Positions 1-13,061 of a stretch of DNA of 64,000 nt are shown one piece after another. The stretch is from Nymphaea colorata (lineage: Eukaryota > Streptophyta > Magnoliopsida > Nymphaeales > Nymphaeaceae): contig NC_045141.1 in assembly GCF_008831285.2 (NCBI RefSeq), forward strand, positions 24,537,315-24,601,314, given 5' to 3'. The position numbers and the translations under genes were made by a program. How positions within the stretch are numbered: position 1 is the first letter of the stretch; each line of letters opens with the position of its first letter. The notes beneath the pieces are model-generated. The model was not told the origin of the DNA. It did no database searches and saw only the letters and a list, made by a program, of their open reading frames with translations.

Positions 1-2950
1 TTTAGCATCGTCCTCTGCTGCACGCAGCATGGAATGTTCGCATAGATGCTGTCTTGACGTAGGGAGAAGGATGCTTACTGGGAGATTTAGATGACTGATA
101 GCACCAGCAGGCATGTGCTCATCGAGCGAGTTTACAGATTAAGTACTTGCATCTTTCTGTTTCTGCGTGCATTTGTGGTTTCCTTCTTCATCATTGTTCG
201 TGGATTGTGCACTCATAGGCATGTAGTTCGGTTGAGGAAGCTCGAGGGAAGCTTGATGATGCTTAGTATCATGTCGAACCTATATAATTTGTCAATTTTT
301 TATTCTACGGATATCTGACATCTTTACCGCCAATTTGTCTGTTCCAAAAAAGCACAAGCGGCAGGCCCAAAACAGGTACGCCATTACCGCTGATACCGTG
401 AACATATTACCAATCGAGAAGATGGGCAGTGAAGATCTTACATCTCTAGATATGATTTCATAGCTTATGCAATTCGGTCGCAGCAGAATCGGGTTCAATC
501 CTCACCAAGTCTGAATTCTCAACGGTATGGAGTAGCTAGCAAGATGTTGGACTGTGACATGCATGTAATTGGTGATTTTGTAAAAAGATGAAGCTAGAAC
601 GTTAAGAATGATCAGCTTGGCATTTCTTGTTTGATAAATTGTTTGCCGCAGTTTCGCCAGAAGACCAAATACATGGCATGACCTCGATGAAATTCTACAT
701 GGAAATACATTATAACAATATTCTAAACTATTAGGGTAGGGTTCATTGTTTTATCTATTTTCATTTGATATGAATTAGTTTTCCGGTCTGAAAGTATCTC
801 TTGCCCAACGTTCTATATCCTTCTCTTAGTTTTCTCATTGCACGCTGTGGCTAGTCTACGTGCAGATGCTCATCTGTTCCTTAGATTTTTTGTTGGCTGC
901 ATATCCGGGTTTGGGCTCTTCCCAGCTTGATGTCATTGTTGCGTCTAAAGATGTAAAGAGGATGGGTTTTATTCTAGATGAGGTCACTTAGGTTGGTTTG
1001 TCGAATGCTTTCTTCATATGGGAACTGTTGATGACAAGGTTGGAAATTTTGAGCAAGAATAGGGATGGGCTGAACTCCAGACTCTGGAGTTGTCCCCATG
1101 AACATCAATATCTATTAAGTTACTAGCCAATGAAGTGAACTAGTTAAGGGCTTTAAAGGGCTGATTGGCAATAGCAACTTATTGTTACTATCCCACGAAT
1201 CTGCCCAAAATAGTATCCTACATCCTATGAATTTGCCTCGTTTTTTGGCATATTCATGAAACAAGAACAGAGTGTTAACAGCCCGTAAGGAGCGCAAAAG
1301 TTTTATGCTCCATGAAGATGGAAGGGCATAGATTTGTATGACGTATAAACTGCAGTTCTGCATGGTTGTAGAAATGCATGGGAAATCAAATAATGAGAAA
1401 AACAGTCCAGCGAGCCAATTCCTTCTGCCCTAGTTGAAAACACTAGATTCTTATTCACAGTGCTCCTACTTCAGTAATTGAAAACAGCTTGTAATTACTT
1501 CAGCTTGGCCCCCAAAAGATGGCTTACTCACTGGTGCTACCTTGGTGTCTATTGTCTAACATCCGAAGTGAAGCTGTGGGAAATGCGATGGTTTAGAGTG
1601 CAGTGTTCCACCCTGCAGATAAGAAGCATGAGGCTAAGGAAATCAGTGCGGTTTCCGAGACTGTTATTCTGTTGCAAGAGGATGCTAGTCATCGCACGCA
1701 CGTGATAATGGGATTCCTTTGGAATTTTAATTTCTTGACAGATGAGTTTTATGCTGCTATCTTCATCTCCAGTCATCTGTGCTATCCACAGAAAGAAGAG
1801 GATTCGAGTGGCTGGGCCAACTTGCAGTCAGCCACCTGATGTGCTGCTTCTTAGTCGATCATCAACTCATTCACTTCGACAGCAGAATATTTTCATTTGC
1901 ACTGAAATTATTCAAACCAATTTAAGGGAATAAATATTTTGCTTTCGTGTGCCCGATTTCTTCAAAGCAGTTAATTAGGAATAAATTTCTGGACTGCAAG
2001 AATAGATTCGAGATAAAATTGGAACCTAAACATGAAAAGGACACATCGCAAATCCTTTCACATGGCTTGGCGATGCATTGCATGTGGGAAATAATGGGGA
2101 ACACCTTTCCTGGCTCCTCAACTATATGCCCATTAATGAACTTATCGTTTAAGATTCCATATCGATGGTCATGGATGACCCACTGATTGGTTTCTGCTGG
2201 TCAAGATTTGGCAATTTACTGGAAGATGGTTCAGTTCATTGGTCGTCTGCCATTGGCCCTTGAGCCAATGTTGTGCTTTAAAATTTGGTGGACCGTCTCC
2301 TGGGCCCATGGTTAAAATGATGCCAGTCAAGGCATAAGAGGAACTGTTCACGCCACAGCAATGAAAAGGTTCGTTTTGGAAAAGATCCAAGAACATGACC
2401 AAGACTTATTTGCAGGCATGTCTTTTCTACCTCATTGACTCGAAAAGCACAAGCTTTTGCGCAGTCAACATCTGTAAGGGAGCCGCCATGTATCTAGAAG
2501 CTGGTTCTTTTTTTCCTCCTTTCGTGCGTGAGTCTTTTTCCGTAGACATACCTAGCACACCAATAACACACATGATCAACTTTTGACATCCACCAAAGAG
2601 TGCGAGCCCAAACAGTGGTTGACTTGGGTTCATGCTTCCATACATGGTGAACTCTTAGCTGCTTGCTTGCCCTTGGAAAGCTGAGAAACACAGGTCAAGT
2701 GACCAGCTGCTCTTTCTGCAAGTCGACTGCTAAAAAGCAGGTCTGTGGATTTTAGAAACTCACCAGCCAACAAGCGATTCACAAGAAACTGTCTTTTCCC
2801 CTTTGTCTATCTCGTTGGTTTCTCTGGTTTGGCTCTAATATGATTTTCTCCCCGCACCTTGTTGAGTTTAAAGTTGTTGAACCATGAAAACATTCAGTCC
2901 GTTTCTGCAAGAGGCCACTGCTGCTCCAATTATTGAACGTGTTTCAGTAT
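1..2950. other. Intergenic, no confident gene
   Basis: No reading frame here looks like a known protein. A short open frame at the left edge (to about position 93, +) could be the tail or 3' UTR of a gene lying outside the window. Around 1540-1700 (+) about 50 codons read like protein but carry an in-frame TAG near 1594, so at best this is a decayed exon. The rest is moderately AT-rich with no tRNA, clear repeat or promoter that I can support. Confidence 0.5.
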
Positions 2951-2999
2951 TTTAGACAAACATTAGGAAAACATTCTTTTATTCAAAGGACCCATCCAG

Positions 3000-3583
3000 C
3001 TTAATCTCATAAACTTGTAGTCAATGCAATAAAGGCAGAGAGGGTCAGTGGGTCACCACGGGCGCTCTGGTTCAAAAGCAGAAGCGGTGAAAGATGACAG
3101 TAAAATACCACCACCACCTACCACAAATTCCAAGAAGGGTAGAAAGAAGACAAAGTTTCAGCTTGGTGAAACTGTGATAGTTAATGGGAGCATGACGCGG
3201 TAAAGGAAACGAGGCAAATGCTCTTCTTTTTTATTAAAAGTACCTTTCCCAGCTGGTAGGAAAGAAAAGCGACCACCTCTGGTAAGGGAACAAATCGAGA
3301 GATTAAGAACCCTTACCTCTTCCCCTTCCCATGTGCCACAGCCTTCTTCACTTCTTCCAAAACAGCATAAAAAATCTGCGGCCACTAACCAAACCAAAGC
3401 CCTCCCACCTTTTCTCCAACACAAACACACGAAAGAGGGAGAGAGAGAGAGGGGGGAACAGAGCTCCGACGAGATTAACCCATCTCCTAACATAGCACAA
3501 GAAAAAGCGGAAGATGAAAAGAAGAAATGATTCACAAGGCACTAACTACCACAGAGGGCCAGAAGAACTGGGCTCTAATTGGC
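3000..3583 (-). other. Probable 3' UTR and downstream region of AMT1
   Basis: This stretch follows the AMT1 stop codon on the minus strand. A possible poly(A) signal (AATAAA on the minus strand) lies in the T-rich tract near 3232. The 125-codon minus-strand frame inside it (3158-3535) is low-complexity Ser/Arg/Phe-rich sequence without recognisable homology and is best read as UTR. Confidence 0.45.
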
Positions 3584-5107
3584 TTAGACTTGATTGCCGT
3601 TGTTGGTGGGTGACGGGCGATCCCCAACCTTGAAGGGCGGGGTCATCATGAAGCCCTTCTTGGAGTCGCCGCCTTCGCCGTCGTCGTGCCAGGCGTAGGC
3701 GAGGCCGCCGTGCCTCGTCTTATCCATTCCCTCGAGCTCGTCCTCCGGCGAGATCCTGAGCAGCCGGAGCTTGTTCAAGATGAAGAAGAGGGGTCCCATG
3801 GTGACGCTCACCCACCCGATGATCGTCAGGATCTGGATGAGGTTGGCCGCGAGCAGCTTTCCTCCGCCGCCCATGAAGAGACCGTACGGGCGGTCGGCCT
3901 TGTTGGAGTAAACCTCATTGACATAATTCTTGGTGGCAAAGAGGCCGGTGAAGATGAGGCCCCACATGCCACAGCCGCCGTGAAGCTGCGCGGCCTCTAA
4001 TGGGTCGTCATACTTGACGATGGCCGCGAGCTTGTTGCAGCCGATGAGCACCCATGAGGCGACGAAGCCGCAGATGATAGCCGCCCATGGTTCGACGACG
4101 GAGCATCCGGCGGTGATGGCGGCGAAGCCACCGAGGAGCCCATTGCAGACATCCATCACGTTCCAGTGGCCGGAGATGAGGCGCTTGCCGAAGAGTGTGG
4201 TGAGGGCAGCAGTGCAGCCGGCGAGGGTTGTCGTGAGCGCGGTGCGGCCAACACCACTCCACTGGCCGTAGAAGCCGCCGGGGGTGTAGGAGACGAGGAT
4301 GGTGTTGAAGGAGCCTGGGTTGAAGCCGTACCAGCCGAACCAGAGGAGGAACGTGCCGAGAACGACGAGGGAGGCGCTGTGGCCGCGGAGGGCGACAGAG
4401 CGGCCTGAGTGATCGAAGCGGCCGATACGGGGCCCCTCGATGAGTGCGCCCCAGAGGCCAGCGACGCCTCCAACGAGGTGGACGACGCCTGAGCCAGCGA
4501 AGTCGATGACACCGGTTCCGAAGAGGAGGTTAGAGGTGTTGAAGGCGCTCGCCCAGCCGTCGCTGGCCCAGAACCAGTGGGAGACGACGGGGTAGACGAA
4601 GCCCGTCAGGAAGGCGGAGTAGATGAGGTATGCAACGAACTGAGTGCGCTCGGCAATGGAGCCGCTGGTGATGCCGGCGGCGGCGATTGCGAAGGCCCAC
4701 TGGTAGAGGAAGTTGCTGTAGTCATACGTGGGGTTGGGGAAGGCCTTAAGGCCGAAGAAGTGCTTGCCGATGAAGCCGTTACTCGGTGAACCGAAGGCGA
4801 AGGCGAAGCCGAAGAGATAGTAAAAGAGACCACCGGCCGCCGCATCCAGAACGTTTGTAAGCATGATATTCATGGTGTTCTTGGCTCGAACGGACCCGGC
4901 GCAGAGCATGGCGAATCCGAGCTGCATGGAGAAGACGAGGTAGGCGGAGAAGAGGAGGTAGGTGTTGTTCACGGCGTAGGTGGTCGCCGTGAACTGATCG
5001 GCGGCGTTCTGGAAACGGCCGCAGATGAACTCCGCAGCTGTGGTGGCATTCGCAGAGGCCCCCAGCAGGGGACCCAGGAAGTCGGCCGAGCAGGTCAGGT
5101 TGGCCAT
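3584..5107 (-). CDS. AMT1: AMT1-family high-affinity ammonium transporter
   Basis: Intronless 507-residue plasma-membrane ammonium transporter. AMT1 trimers take up NH4+ from soil or apoplast. The sequence matches plant AMT1 throughout. The N-terminal region contains [20 protein letters not shown] (61-80). The family signature [13 protein letters not shown] starts at 202. The pore twin histidines are H210 and H376 (AQLHGGCG). About eleven hydrophobic segments are visible. The cytosolic C-terminal tail carries [10 protein letters not shown] with T464, the position whose phosphorylation shuts all three subunits in characterised AMT1 proteins. I start at the ATG at 5107 ([10 protein letters not shown]); the frame is open 17 codons further upstream, but only to a GTG. 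No ATG lies between the likely TATA box and this start. GC content is much higher than in the flanks. Length is normal for AMT1. Which AMT1 paralogue it is cannot be told. Confidence 0.98.
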   Translation of the reverse strand: MANLTCSADFLGPLLGASANATTAAEFICGRFQNAADQFTATTYAVNNTYLLFSAYLVFSMQLGFAMLCAGSVRAKNTMNIMLTNVLDAAAGGLFYYLFGFAFAFGSPSNGFIGKHFFGLKAFPNPTYDYSNFLYQWAFAIAAAGITSGSIAERTQFVAYLIYSAFLTGFVYPVVSHWFWASDGWASAFNTSNLLFGTGVIDFAGSGVVHLVGGVAGLWGALIEGPRIGRFDHSGRSVALRGHSASLVVLGTFLLWFGWYGFNPGSFNTILVSYTPGGFYGQWSGVGRTALTTTLAGCTAALTTLFGKRLISGHWNVMDVCNGLLGGFAAITAGCSVVEPWAAIICGFVASWVLIGCNKLAAIVKYDDPLEAAQLHGGCGMWGLIFTGLFATKNYVNEVYSNKADRPYGLFMGGGGKLLAANLIQILTIIGWVSVTMGPLFFILNKLRLLRISPEDELEGMDKTRHGGLAYAWHDDGEGGDSKKGFMMTPPFKVGDRPSPTNNGNQV

Positions 5108-5187
5108 CGTCCTTGGCCTCTCTGACTCTCTTCTCCGTCTGCTCCCCTTATTACGCACAGAGAGAGCGACAGAAGGGGGAAACGTTC

Positions 5188-5399
5188 AGAATGAAGAAGA
5201 AGAGGAGGAGGAGGCCAACAGAGGAGCAGAAAAGGTCTGAGGAATTGATTTTCTTCGAGGGGATGGAAAATATTTGTCACACGGCGTTGAATGTATGGCT
5301 ATAAATAGACAGGCCGGGACTTGGTCCCTGTCGAGACTCGAGAGAGGGGAGAGTTGCTGTCATTACTTTATACTTTAGAGAGAGAGAGAGAGAGAGAGA
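5188..5399 (-). promoter_or_regulatory. AMT1 promoter/leader: TATA-like box and CT-rich tracts
   Basis: On the minus strand a TATTTATAG element lies at 5299-5308, about 195 bases before the AMT1 ATG. It is followed by a CT-rich leader (5188-5236 read in reverse). Further upstream is an uninterrupted CT/GA dinucleotide run at 5377-5399. The TATA assignment and transcription start are inferred from position only. Confidence 0.5.
5377..5399. repeat. (AG)n microsatellite
   Basis: Perfect AG dinucleotide run of about 11 units, upstream of AMT1. Confidence 0.95.
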
Positions 5400-8300
5400 T
5401 TTTCTACTGAAAATTTCATAAGAACATGTCCAAATTTTAATGAGTTTTGTTTGCAATTCAGAGAGTTACTGATTATTAATAAGAACTTGCCATCTTTGAA
5501 TTCTTGACTTCATGGCTGTCCTTAATATAGAGATTGTTCCTATTCCGCATATTTTCACTTCCAGCCAAGCAGAAAAATATACAGATACCTTAAATAACTT
5601 TCATAACTTAGATTCATACTAAAAAATTGGCATGTTCTTGGTGCCTGTTGATTCTCAACTATTACTTAGTCAGTTCACTGGGGCAGAGTTACTAGTAAAA
5701 ATGTATTCGAAAAACTTCAGAAAATAAAAATTAGGCATTGCAGACTTTTATTTCAGCTAGGAATCCTAATTATGAACAAATGGAAAACAACTCACTTGAA
5801 TGCAGAGTTGGGTCCAGCGTGAGGTGGAGAAGAAGTCAACCGTCTGGGCTTTTGTGAACAGTTGATCCTTGCCAGTAGCAAGACTATTTTGATTATATCA
5901 TAACATATGATATAGTTGATAGAAGAGAGCTACTTATTGTGTTTTGCAAATGAATGCATAAGATTATATATAAAGACTATAGTCAAAATTCTGCTTGAAA
6001 TAGGTTAATTTGAAGCTTTAATTGCCGCCGATAAGCTGACTTGAGCTTTAGTTAGTTCAATTTACAATGGCGAGGCTGGCGCTTTTATAATTAAACTCAG
6101 GGGCGGAACCAAGGTAGGGCTCGCTTGGGTCCTGGCTCCACCTTAATTTTTTTTAATTTACATGTAAATTTTAAAAAAATTCACTTGTTCTATATAAAAT
6201 TTTTGGAAAACAATATTTTCGCCCTAGTCAAAATAAAGAAACTTTAATTCAGTCCACCTCATAAAAAATTTCTGACTCTGCCCTTAATTAAATTAAGCTT
6301 GAACGGGCCAAGTAATTTGGTTCTTTCTGCTCAGTCACCATCCTTAATCTAGGTTTGAAAATAGCAAAGCTTGGCCTCTGGTTCAGAAAGTGGACCAACT
6401 TCCTGAAACTTGGAAACGACATACGTCTAACCAACGGAGGTTCCATCAATTGAACCTTCTCCTTTAGGCCCGGCATTTAGATGATACTTTCCTCTAATTA
6501 GGGGCGAAGGGAAGGGAGACTAGCAGGGGCCTTGGCCTCCCTTCAGATTTTAAAAACTTTAAAATTTTATATGTAAATCTAAAACATTTTAGTTTAATAC
6601 ATATATATATTTTGAAAATTTCTATTTTGGCTCCTCTTAAGATTTTGAAACTATAGTTTGACCCTTACGACAAAAAATTCTTGGCTCTGCCTCTAAGCGG
6701 GTCTTGTAGAAACATGGTTTTATGAAGATTAAGTTTTCAAATGACTTTTGAGAACTTGATTAATTATTTGTTTGGGTGACATAACTTAGGAGGGCTTCAT
6801 GTTTTTCACTCCCTTTTACGAAATCAAGTTCTGTTAAAACTGGGTCTTTCTCAAACCCAGATTTGATGAAACTCAAACCTTATGAAAACCTGGTTTTGGA
6901 GGTAAAACAGATTTTGCTTCCAAAACCATGCGTAAGGATTTTCTTAGTGTGGAATGTTGTGTTTACCTCCCATCTCGTCTTCGAAAAGCTTTTATTCTAA
7001 GGATATTTGATTGTTTATGATATTGATCTGGTTTGAGATCTTCAAATTAATTTGAGATAATATACATACATACACACTCACACACATAAGCCGGATGAGG
7101 GCAATGCATATATGCACAGTAAATTTCTTAATTCAATGATCATGAGATTTTTCTCCCCGTTTTTCGTAGTAAAGTTTGCTGGGCTAAAGCAGGTACGTTA
7201 CTTTTTAGGTATAAACAATCAATCAATAGGAAGGATAAAAAAATCTGCTGAACAAGGCAGTTATAAAATACAAAATTTCCATCACAACCATCGAAACATT
7301 GACGAAAGCGATTATAAATATACTCCCTAAAATTAAGAAAAAAAAAAACATCACTGTCTTCCATTTATAATGGTTTACAATAAATTCAAAAGTAATGCCG
7401 AGAAAGTGCAGAGAAGTAAGCGTTTGAATATTCTTGTTTTGCCTGATGACCTTCTGCTAATAACTGGAAACGTGAATATATGTATATGTATATATAGACA
7501 TCATATTTAATTAGGAAATTTTGGGGTCCACGAACATAGTTTTAGATTCTCCTTCTGCATACTGTTTGAAGGGATACTTGTAAGGAGAATACTTGCTTAT
7601 CTAGATAAAATTTTACAGGCCACTTAGGCATCCGTTCCCTCCACAACGAAGGAAAGATGAGAATAGAAGTCACACATCCAACAAAAAAGGTGGATCTGAT
7701 ATATGGACCCAAGTCTAAAGAATTATCACCTTGAGCAAGTCCAAATGGAAAACAGTTACTTTTTCCTTATGTTTTCAAAATAAGCATTTAGATCCAGAAT
7801 CCGGAACAAATCTAACCTCTCTCTCATAGATATCATTCTCTTCTCTCATAATAACATTTAAAAATTTCTTTGTGAAGGCTCTGCCAGCATCACTGATGAT
7901 GCACCTTAATAAAAGCCAAATATTTTTTTAATGTGTTGATAATCTGTATAAAATCAGCAGCTTGGATTAAATTAATGGTGGAAATTGTCAATGAAAACGA
8001 GAAATAGCTTAAGAGTTTGGTAGTATGTCCAAAAAAATCACGGATTCGAAAGCACTACCATAATTGCATTGCATTACATTACATTACCAAGTGGGTAAAG
8101 AGAAACAATTGCCATCTATACTGACATGAGAAGCTATGTCACAGGCCGGGCACTCTTTTTTTTTTTTTATTATTGCTTTTAGTTGGTGAAGTGACGGGAT
8201 CTTGAGATTGAGACACCGGCAGCTACGAACGTCACCTTAATTAATGCTTGAACTTTGAACAATTTCCTTTTCGTCATCATTTTAACAAAAATAGTTTTCA

Positions 8301-9740
8301 ATTTTTAATACTAAATACCACCAAACGAATATGCTTAATTCATTAAAAATGAATACAAGAAGTGCTTCCATCTCCGACTTGAAATGCTGGGAAACTTTTA
8401 GAATTGAATCTAAGCATGAAATTCTGCTCCTTGGTCAGTCCGTTCATTAACTTGTGGAATCGGTCGCTGGTGTTTGGTTGGTAAATTAATTAACAAGTAA
8501 CTTTCCGGCCTCTCAAGTATGTTCACCATTGATACAATGCATCGGATGGTTGTAAATTGAACGGAGTTCAAAATAAACTCATACCAACAACTGTTTCTTA
8601 GATAGAACTAACTAAGTTGATGCAATGTAAGGTGAATCCTGAAATTACTGCAATTAACTTAAAAATATCGGTTTTTGGATCTACATGTAAGATTGTTGGC
8701 TGTAATTTTTGGGCTTGGTCGGAAATCACATCCATGCGATTAATTTTGTTGGGAAATGCGACTCTTAATGCAAAAAAAATCACGAGACCAACAACGTGTC
8801 CTCCGGACGCCCACGAATCGTGTTTGTCCTTGTAAGAAAAGGAATATAAACACGTTCCCGTCAACCAATCGGAAGCGAACGCACATGGTCGGGACAAGTT
8901 CCCTTTCTTTTTTCTTTTCTTTTTTTCCTTTCTTCTCGAGGGTCGAAAAAGGGTCCGCTGCATGGACCGTTCTTGGTGGCGTTAAAAATTTGGTACGGAC
9001 AGACCCGACCGTAGGGACGTCGGGAAACAAGCTCTCTCCCTAGTCCTTTTCTGATTCCTTTAGCATTGTTTTCGATCATTATAATAGTTGTAATTGCAGC
9101 AGCTTCAAGACTCCTGCTCTGTCATCTACGTTAAACGATGGATTTCAGAGCCTTAGAAAATTAACAGACCTTCAAAGGGATTAAACACCTTCAGATCTCT
9201 ATCTCTCGCTTGGAGAAACGAAGCGCTGCATGTTTTTTGATTCTTTGACCACCAACATGTGGGAACAGAAAGGATTGGATCCTGAAAAACTTTAACATTG
9301 TGCTCCAATGGAATTCATGGGGATCTCCCTCTCGTGACAGAGGGAGCAGTGGGAGGGTCTACAATTAAATAAATTAGTTTTTGTGGGGAGAGTATCTGCC
9401 AATATTTATTTGTTCTTCAACGGTGGGAAGCGGTTGCGCGGGCGGGCATTAAAAAAATCAGCGGGTGAAGTCAATGAGCGGAAACGTGAGCCTGTTGAAT
9501 GGAGACGATGATGATTCATTTGCGTGTCAGCTAACAAAGTTCAGATTCAATACACACAACCAACAGCTTCGATCATACGAATATCTTGCGAATGTGACCT
9601 CACGGCATCGTCGATTTGCGAAAAGAGATACCTGAACCAAGAAAATACGACTTTTTGAAGTTTGGACCTTAATTTTCAGCTATTGATTTTCAAAGACCTG
9701 AAGAAAACCAGGTATCGTTCAGACTATTTAAGGGAATGTT
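5400..9740. other. AT-rich intergenic DNA with dispersed-repeat remnants
   Basis: No gene recognised. Two stretches (about 6095-6290 and 6500-6700) resemble each other: an AGGGGCGRA start, a 'ggctcc' segment, T-rich DNA and a final 'cttggctctgcc/tctgactctgccc' segment. They look like two decayed copies of one repeat in the same orientation. Around 6715-6950 is a third repeat-like stretch with self-complementary AAAACCTGGTTTT, also seen near 57.5 kb and 58.8 kb. Confidence 0.5.
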
Positions 9741-9749
9741 TTCACAGAA

Positions 9750-10250
9750 TCATGCAGAAACACCTAACGTAATGCGCGCTTTCAGAAAGCAAAACAGAAA
9801 ATTCTGAACGAATATGGAACTCCGAATCTTACAAAATTCATGCATATAGTAATGGTATAGAGAAGCTAGCAAGAAGGCAGAGACAACAGCAGACTGGAGA
9901 AGACGACAGACGGACGGAGTAGGAGTTAATGCGCTAGCTTCAACAGGTTGAGGTGCAGGATCCGAGAGATCGGCATCCCGACCTGGTTGGGGAGGCATCT
10001 CTCTGTTCTTCTCTGCTGCAACGCCTCCAAGGCATGAAGCTTCTTTAATGGCGGAATCTTTACAGGTTCTGGCTTCGCCGTCCCCAATCAACCGCGAGAA
10101 ATTAGCGGGCAAAAAAAAACTACATTTGAATATTCTCTCGTCGACCAAAAATATGCACCGGACCCCACCACACCGCGTGCTAAAGCTGGTGGTTTCCCCC
10201 TCCCAATTCCGCCATGAATTGACGTCACTCTGGCTTAAGTTCATACGCAT
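9750..10250 (-). CDS. Hypothetical ORF, 166 codons, unrecognised
   Basis: An ATG-initiated open frame of 166 codons on the minus strand. The middle is Pro/Ala-rich (PPQPGRDADLSDPAPQPVEA). It is followed by a hydrophobic stretch (LLQSAVVSAFLLASLYHYYM) that could be one membrane segment. I see no family motif, no flanking exons that I can join, and no clear promoter. It may be a chance frame; listed only because of its length in an AT-rich region. Confidence 0.15.
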   Translation of the reverse strand: MRMNLSQSDVNSWRNWEGETTSFSTRCGGVRCIFLVDERIFKCSFFLPANFSRLIGDGEARTCKDSAIKEASCLGGVAAEKNREMPPQPGRDADLSDPAPQPVEASALTPTPSVCRLLQSAVVSAFLLASLYHYYMHEFCKIRSSIFVQNFLFCFLKARITLGVSA

Positions 10251-10259
10251 CGATGAGCA

Positions 10260-11716
10260 CCTCTCTTGGTGCAGTGCAGAAGCCGGTCGCTTTCTTGAGG
10301 GTTTGAAGAACGAATTTCTAAGTTCAACTGTAGAAATCGTATCAATTTACTAGATAATTGGTAACTTCAGTCATTGTCAATATTACATAAGATCATGAGT
10401 TTCAAAACGGTAAAATTACCAACCAACATATTATGAAGATTGGGGCTTAAAAATTGACAAAACTAATGTGGGGGGTCAACTTTCACTAGTGGAAAATAGT
10501 ATATAGGAACATGTAAGCATGATCTAAGAGCTTTCTTCTTTTTCAAACTAAATCTTTGTCCTTATTTGGATAGTAGATATATAATGTTATGTAAGAGCTT
10601 TTGTCATTGTCAAATTAAATCTTCGTCCTCATTTGGATACTAGATATATAATGCAAGAGTTTATCGCCACAAGTTGTTAGAACATTGCGTGCACACAATG
10701 CATGGATGAATACGGCCAGGCAAATGGGGCGTTAAGATTGTAGGCGTTTGTCTATCTTAGAGTACAAAGAAGTCTGAACTCTCAGTACGTAGAAAAGGTT
10801 TAATCTAGTTGACAAAGGACTGATAGGACAACCAAGCCATTGGCTTGGTTTTGTCAAACTAGTGCAGTTCAAGCGTGGTCTCCTCAAACTACATGAAAAC
10901 TTAATGGCACAATTTAATGAAGTGTCATGTACTCTTAGGTGAGGAGGAGAAGCATTTTATTCTACTCTCCAACAAGACCCAAAGCTTCCACTGTTCCCTT
11001 TATTTCTCCCAAGATACCAAGTCTGCTTTCAGTGTCTCAACATGATGTGTCGTTATGTTGCAACTTACATATCGATGCGTGCAGCACATGAAGTTGATGC
11101 TCCAAAAATTTGAAACAGATACTTAACCACCTACCAGCTTCTATTGCTCCAACCCTCTCAAAAATAGCACAGTGCACGGTTAACCCATCATATCACAAAT
11201 GCATAACCATATGCTAAAAAAGTTGCATTTAGATGAAACCCTCAAACATTTTGGAATGAGGATTTCTTATAACTTGCATTTTGTTAGCTTTCAAACTTGG
11301 TTTGTATAGTTGGATGACACACTCGAAAAGGCACTTTTAGTTAAAGCCCTTAGGGGAAAGGGTTTCATGTTAGTTACTGTCTTTTAAAAGTACCATTGTA
11401 TCAAAACACGTGTCCACCAAAAAAGTTGTTTTAGGGTGTCATCCAAATGCACCTTCTTATGTAGATATTCTTTCTTGTTCTTTTTATATCTCTTTGGATC
11501 TATAGATAGAAAAAACAGAACTAGAACAACGCCCTAAGTGAAAGGTACCAACGTTAAATCTAAACAAGTTTGGTACAAGTACAACTAAAGCCCGAAAGCG
11601 GAAAAAACGAAGGATGTACTAAAAGGCACCAGATATTAGTGACACAAGTAGAACAGATTCAAGTTTGGAATTAAAAAAAAAAAAAGAATCAGAATCATCC
11701 CACTTTTTTTTCTATG

Positions 11717-11772
<56 letters not shown>

Positions 11773-13050
11773 CACGGTGCTTGTTCCTAACAGGAGACTC
11801 AAAAGATTCCGTTTGGTGGGTTATGTCATTGACAATTAAAAAAGACGAAAAGAAATAGTAAAGCTATCTGCGGAAAAACGATGATTCATGAAAGATACTG
11901 GGAGGACAAAAACGAGCCGATCAACCAAAACCAGTTGACAAATGAATATTCAACGTATATGAATGGAACATGCCCATTAATGATTCTCATGTGTTTCAAA
12001 ACCTCGCCAGCTTGTCAAATACGTCATACCAAGAATATATCTTCCCTAAATTAAAAGAAGTCAACAGCAATATAAAGTTTTCTAAAACTATATATATATA
12101 CACATATATATACATATACATATAGGAAAATTGAATTGTAATTTTATGTTTTGGAGTCACCCAATTACCTAATAAGGACTATCCAAACCAACATGATGGA
12201 CGGTTAGGCGAAAAACATGAAAAAAACATAATGGGTATTTTTATTATCTAGTATTACTACACACATCTTTTTTTTTTCGTTTTTTCTACATAGTGTGTAT
12301 ATGTATATATATATAAAAGAGATGATTGCCATTGTAAGGCATCATTCCTGTATCAACCTGCACAAGAAACATTATTAATGGAATAATGGCTACCCTCTAA
12401 GATTCAGAACGATGACTTAGAATATAATATAGATAAGACTAGAAAACAAAACCATTTCGCTGATTAATGAACAAGGCTGCAGTTTACGGCATACACAACG
12501 CATTAGAATTTCATTAATGAAGGGAAGAATCTTCTGTGTCTTCCTTAAGAATTCCCTGAAGCAATTGGTATCTTCCCCAATTAGAACTTTGTCTGCGCAG
12601 TTCATCTCCCATATTTTAATTTCTTCAAAAATTAAATATAATGTCAATTTAAAGTATAAAAGGACTATTCATATCATAACAAAAAATGGGTCAAAGTCTA
12701 CTCAACAATAAAATACTGAATGTGCGGATGCGGGAAGGATTGTAGTTGGTATTCAGGGAATTAACATAGTTGCCCTGGTTCAGATGATCAGTATCATTTT
12801 CTTATGAATCTAATGTCCAGAGTGGACCAGCTTTAATATATAATTGAAGATGATTCATCAACTGATGAAGAGGTAATGAAAACGACTGTTAGTAAGGTAA
12901 GCCACGTAAATTGGGCCATTTAATAGAACTGCCCTCCTACAGGTAGTTGCTGGCTGAGCCCCGAAGAACAAGCGTAAGGAAAACAACATGACCATCACAT
13001 GAGAACGCACGGGGTGCATGCTAAAAGGTTTTGGAACTTTGATATGGGCA
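10260..13050. other. Intergenic, AT-rich, small duplications
   Basis: No gene recognised. It contains an imperfect direct duplication around 10525-10650 (unit with 'aaatcttYgtccttatttggatastagatatataatg'), a long TA microsatellite and further TA-rich patches (12080-12125, 12298-12316). Confidence 0.5.
11723..11770. repeat. (TA)n microsatellite
   Basis: Perfect TA run of about 24 units. Confidence 0.97.
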
Positions 13051-13061
13051 TTCATCTCAAC

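Noticed and set aside
3158-3535. 125-codon minus-strand frame downstream of AMT1
   Set aside because: Low-complexity sequence in the likely 3' UTR with no homology that I recognise.
3686-4845. Several open frames antisense or frame-shifted inside AMT1
   Set aside because: Compositionally Ala/Ser/Arg-rich shadows of the GC-rich AMT1 coding sequence.
5108-5158. 17-codon N-terminal extension of AMT1
   Set aside because: It begins with GTG, not ATG. The ATG at 5107 gives the normal AMT1 N-terminus.
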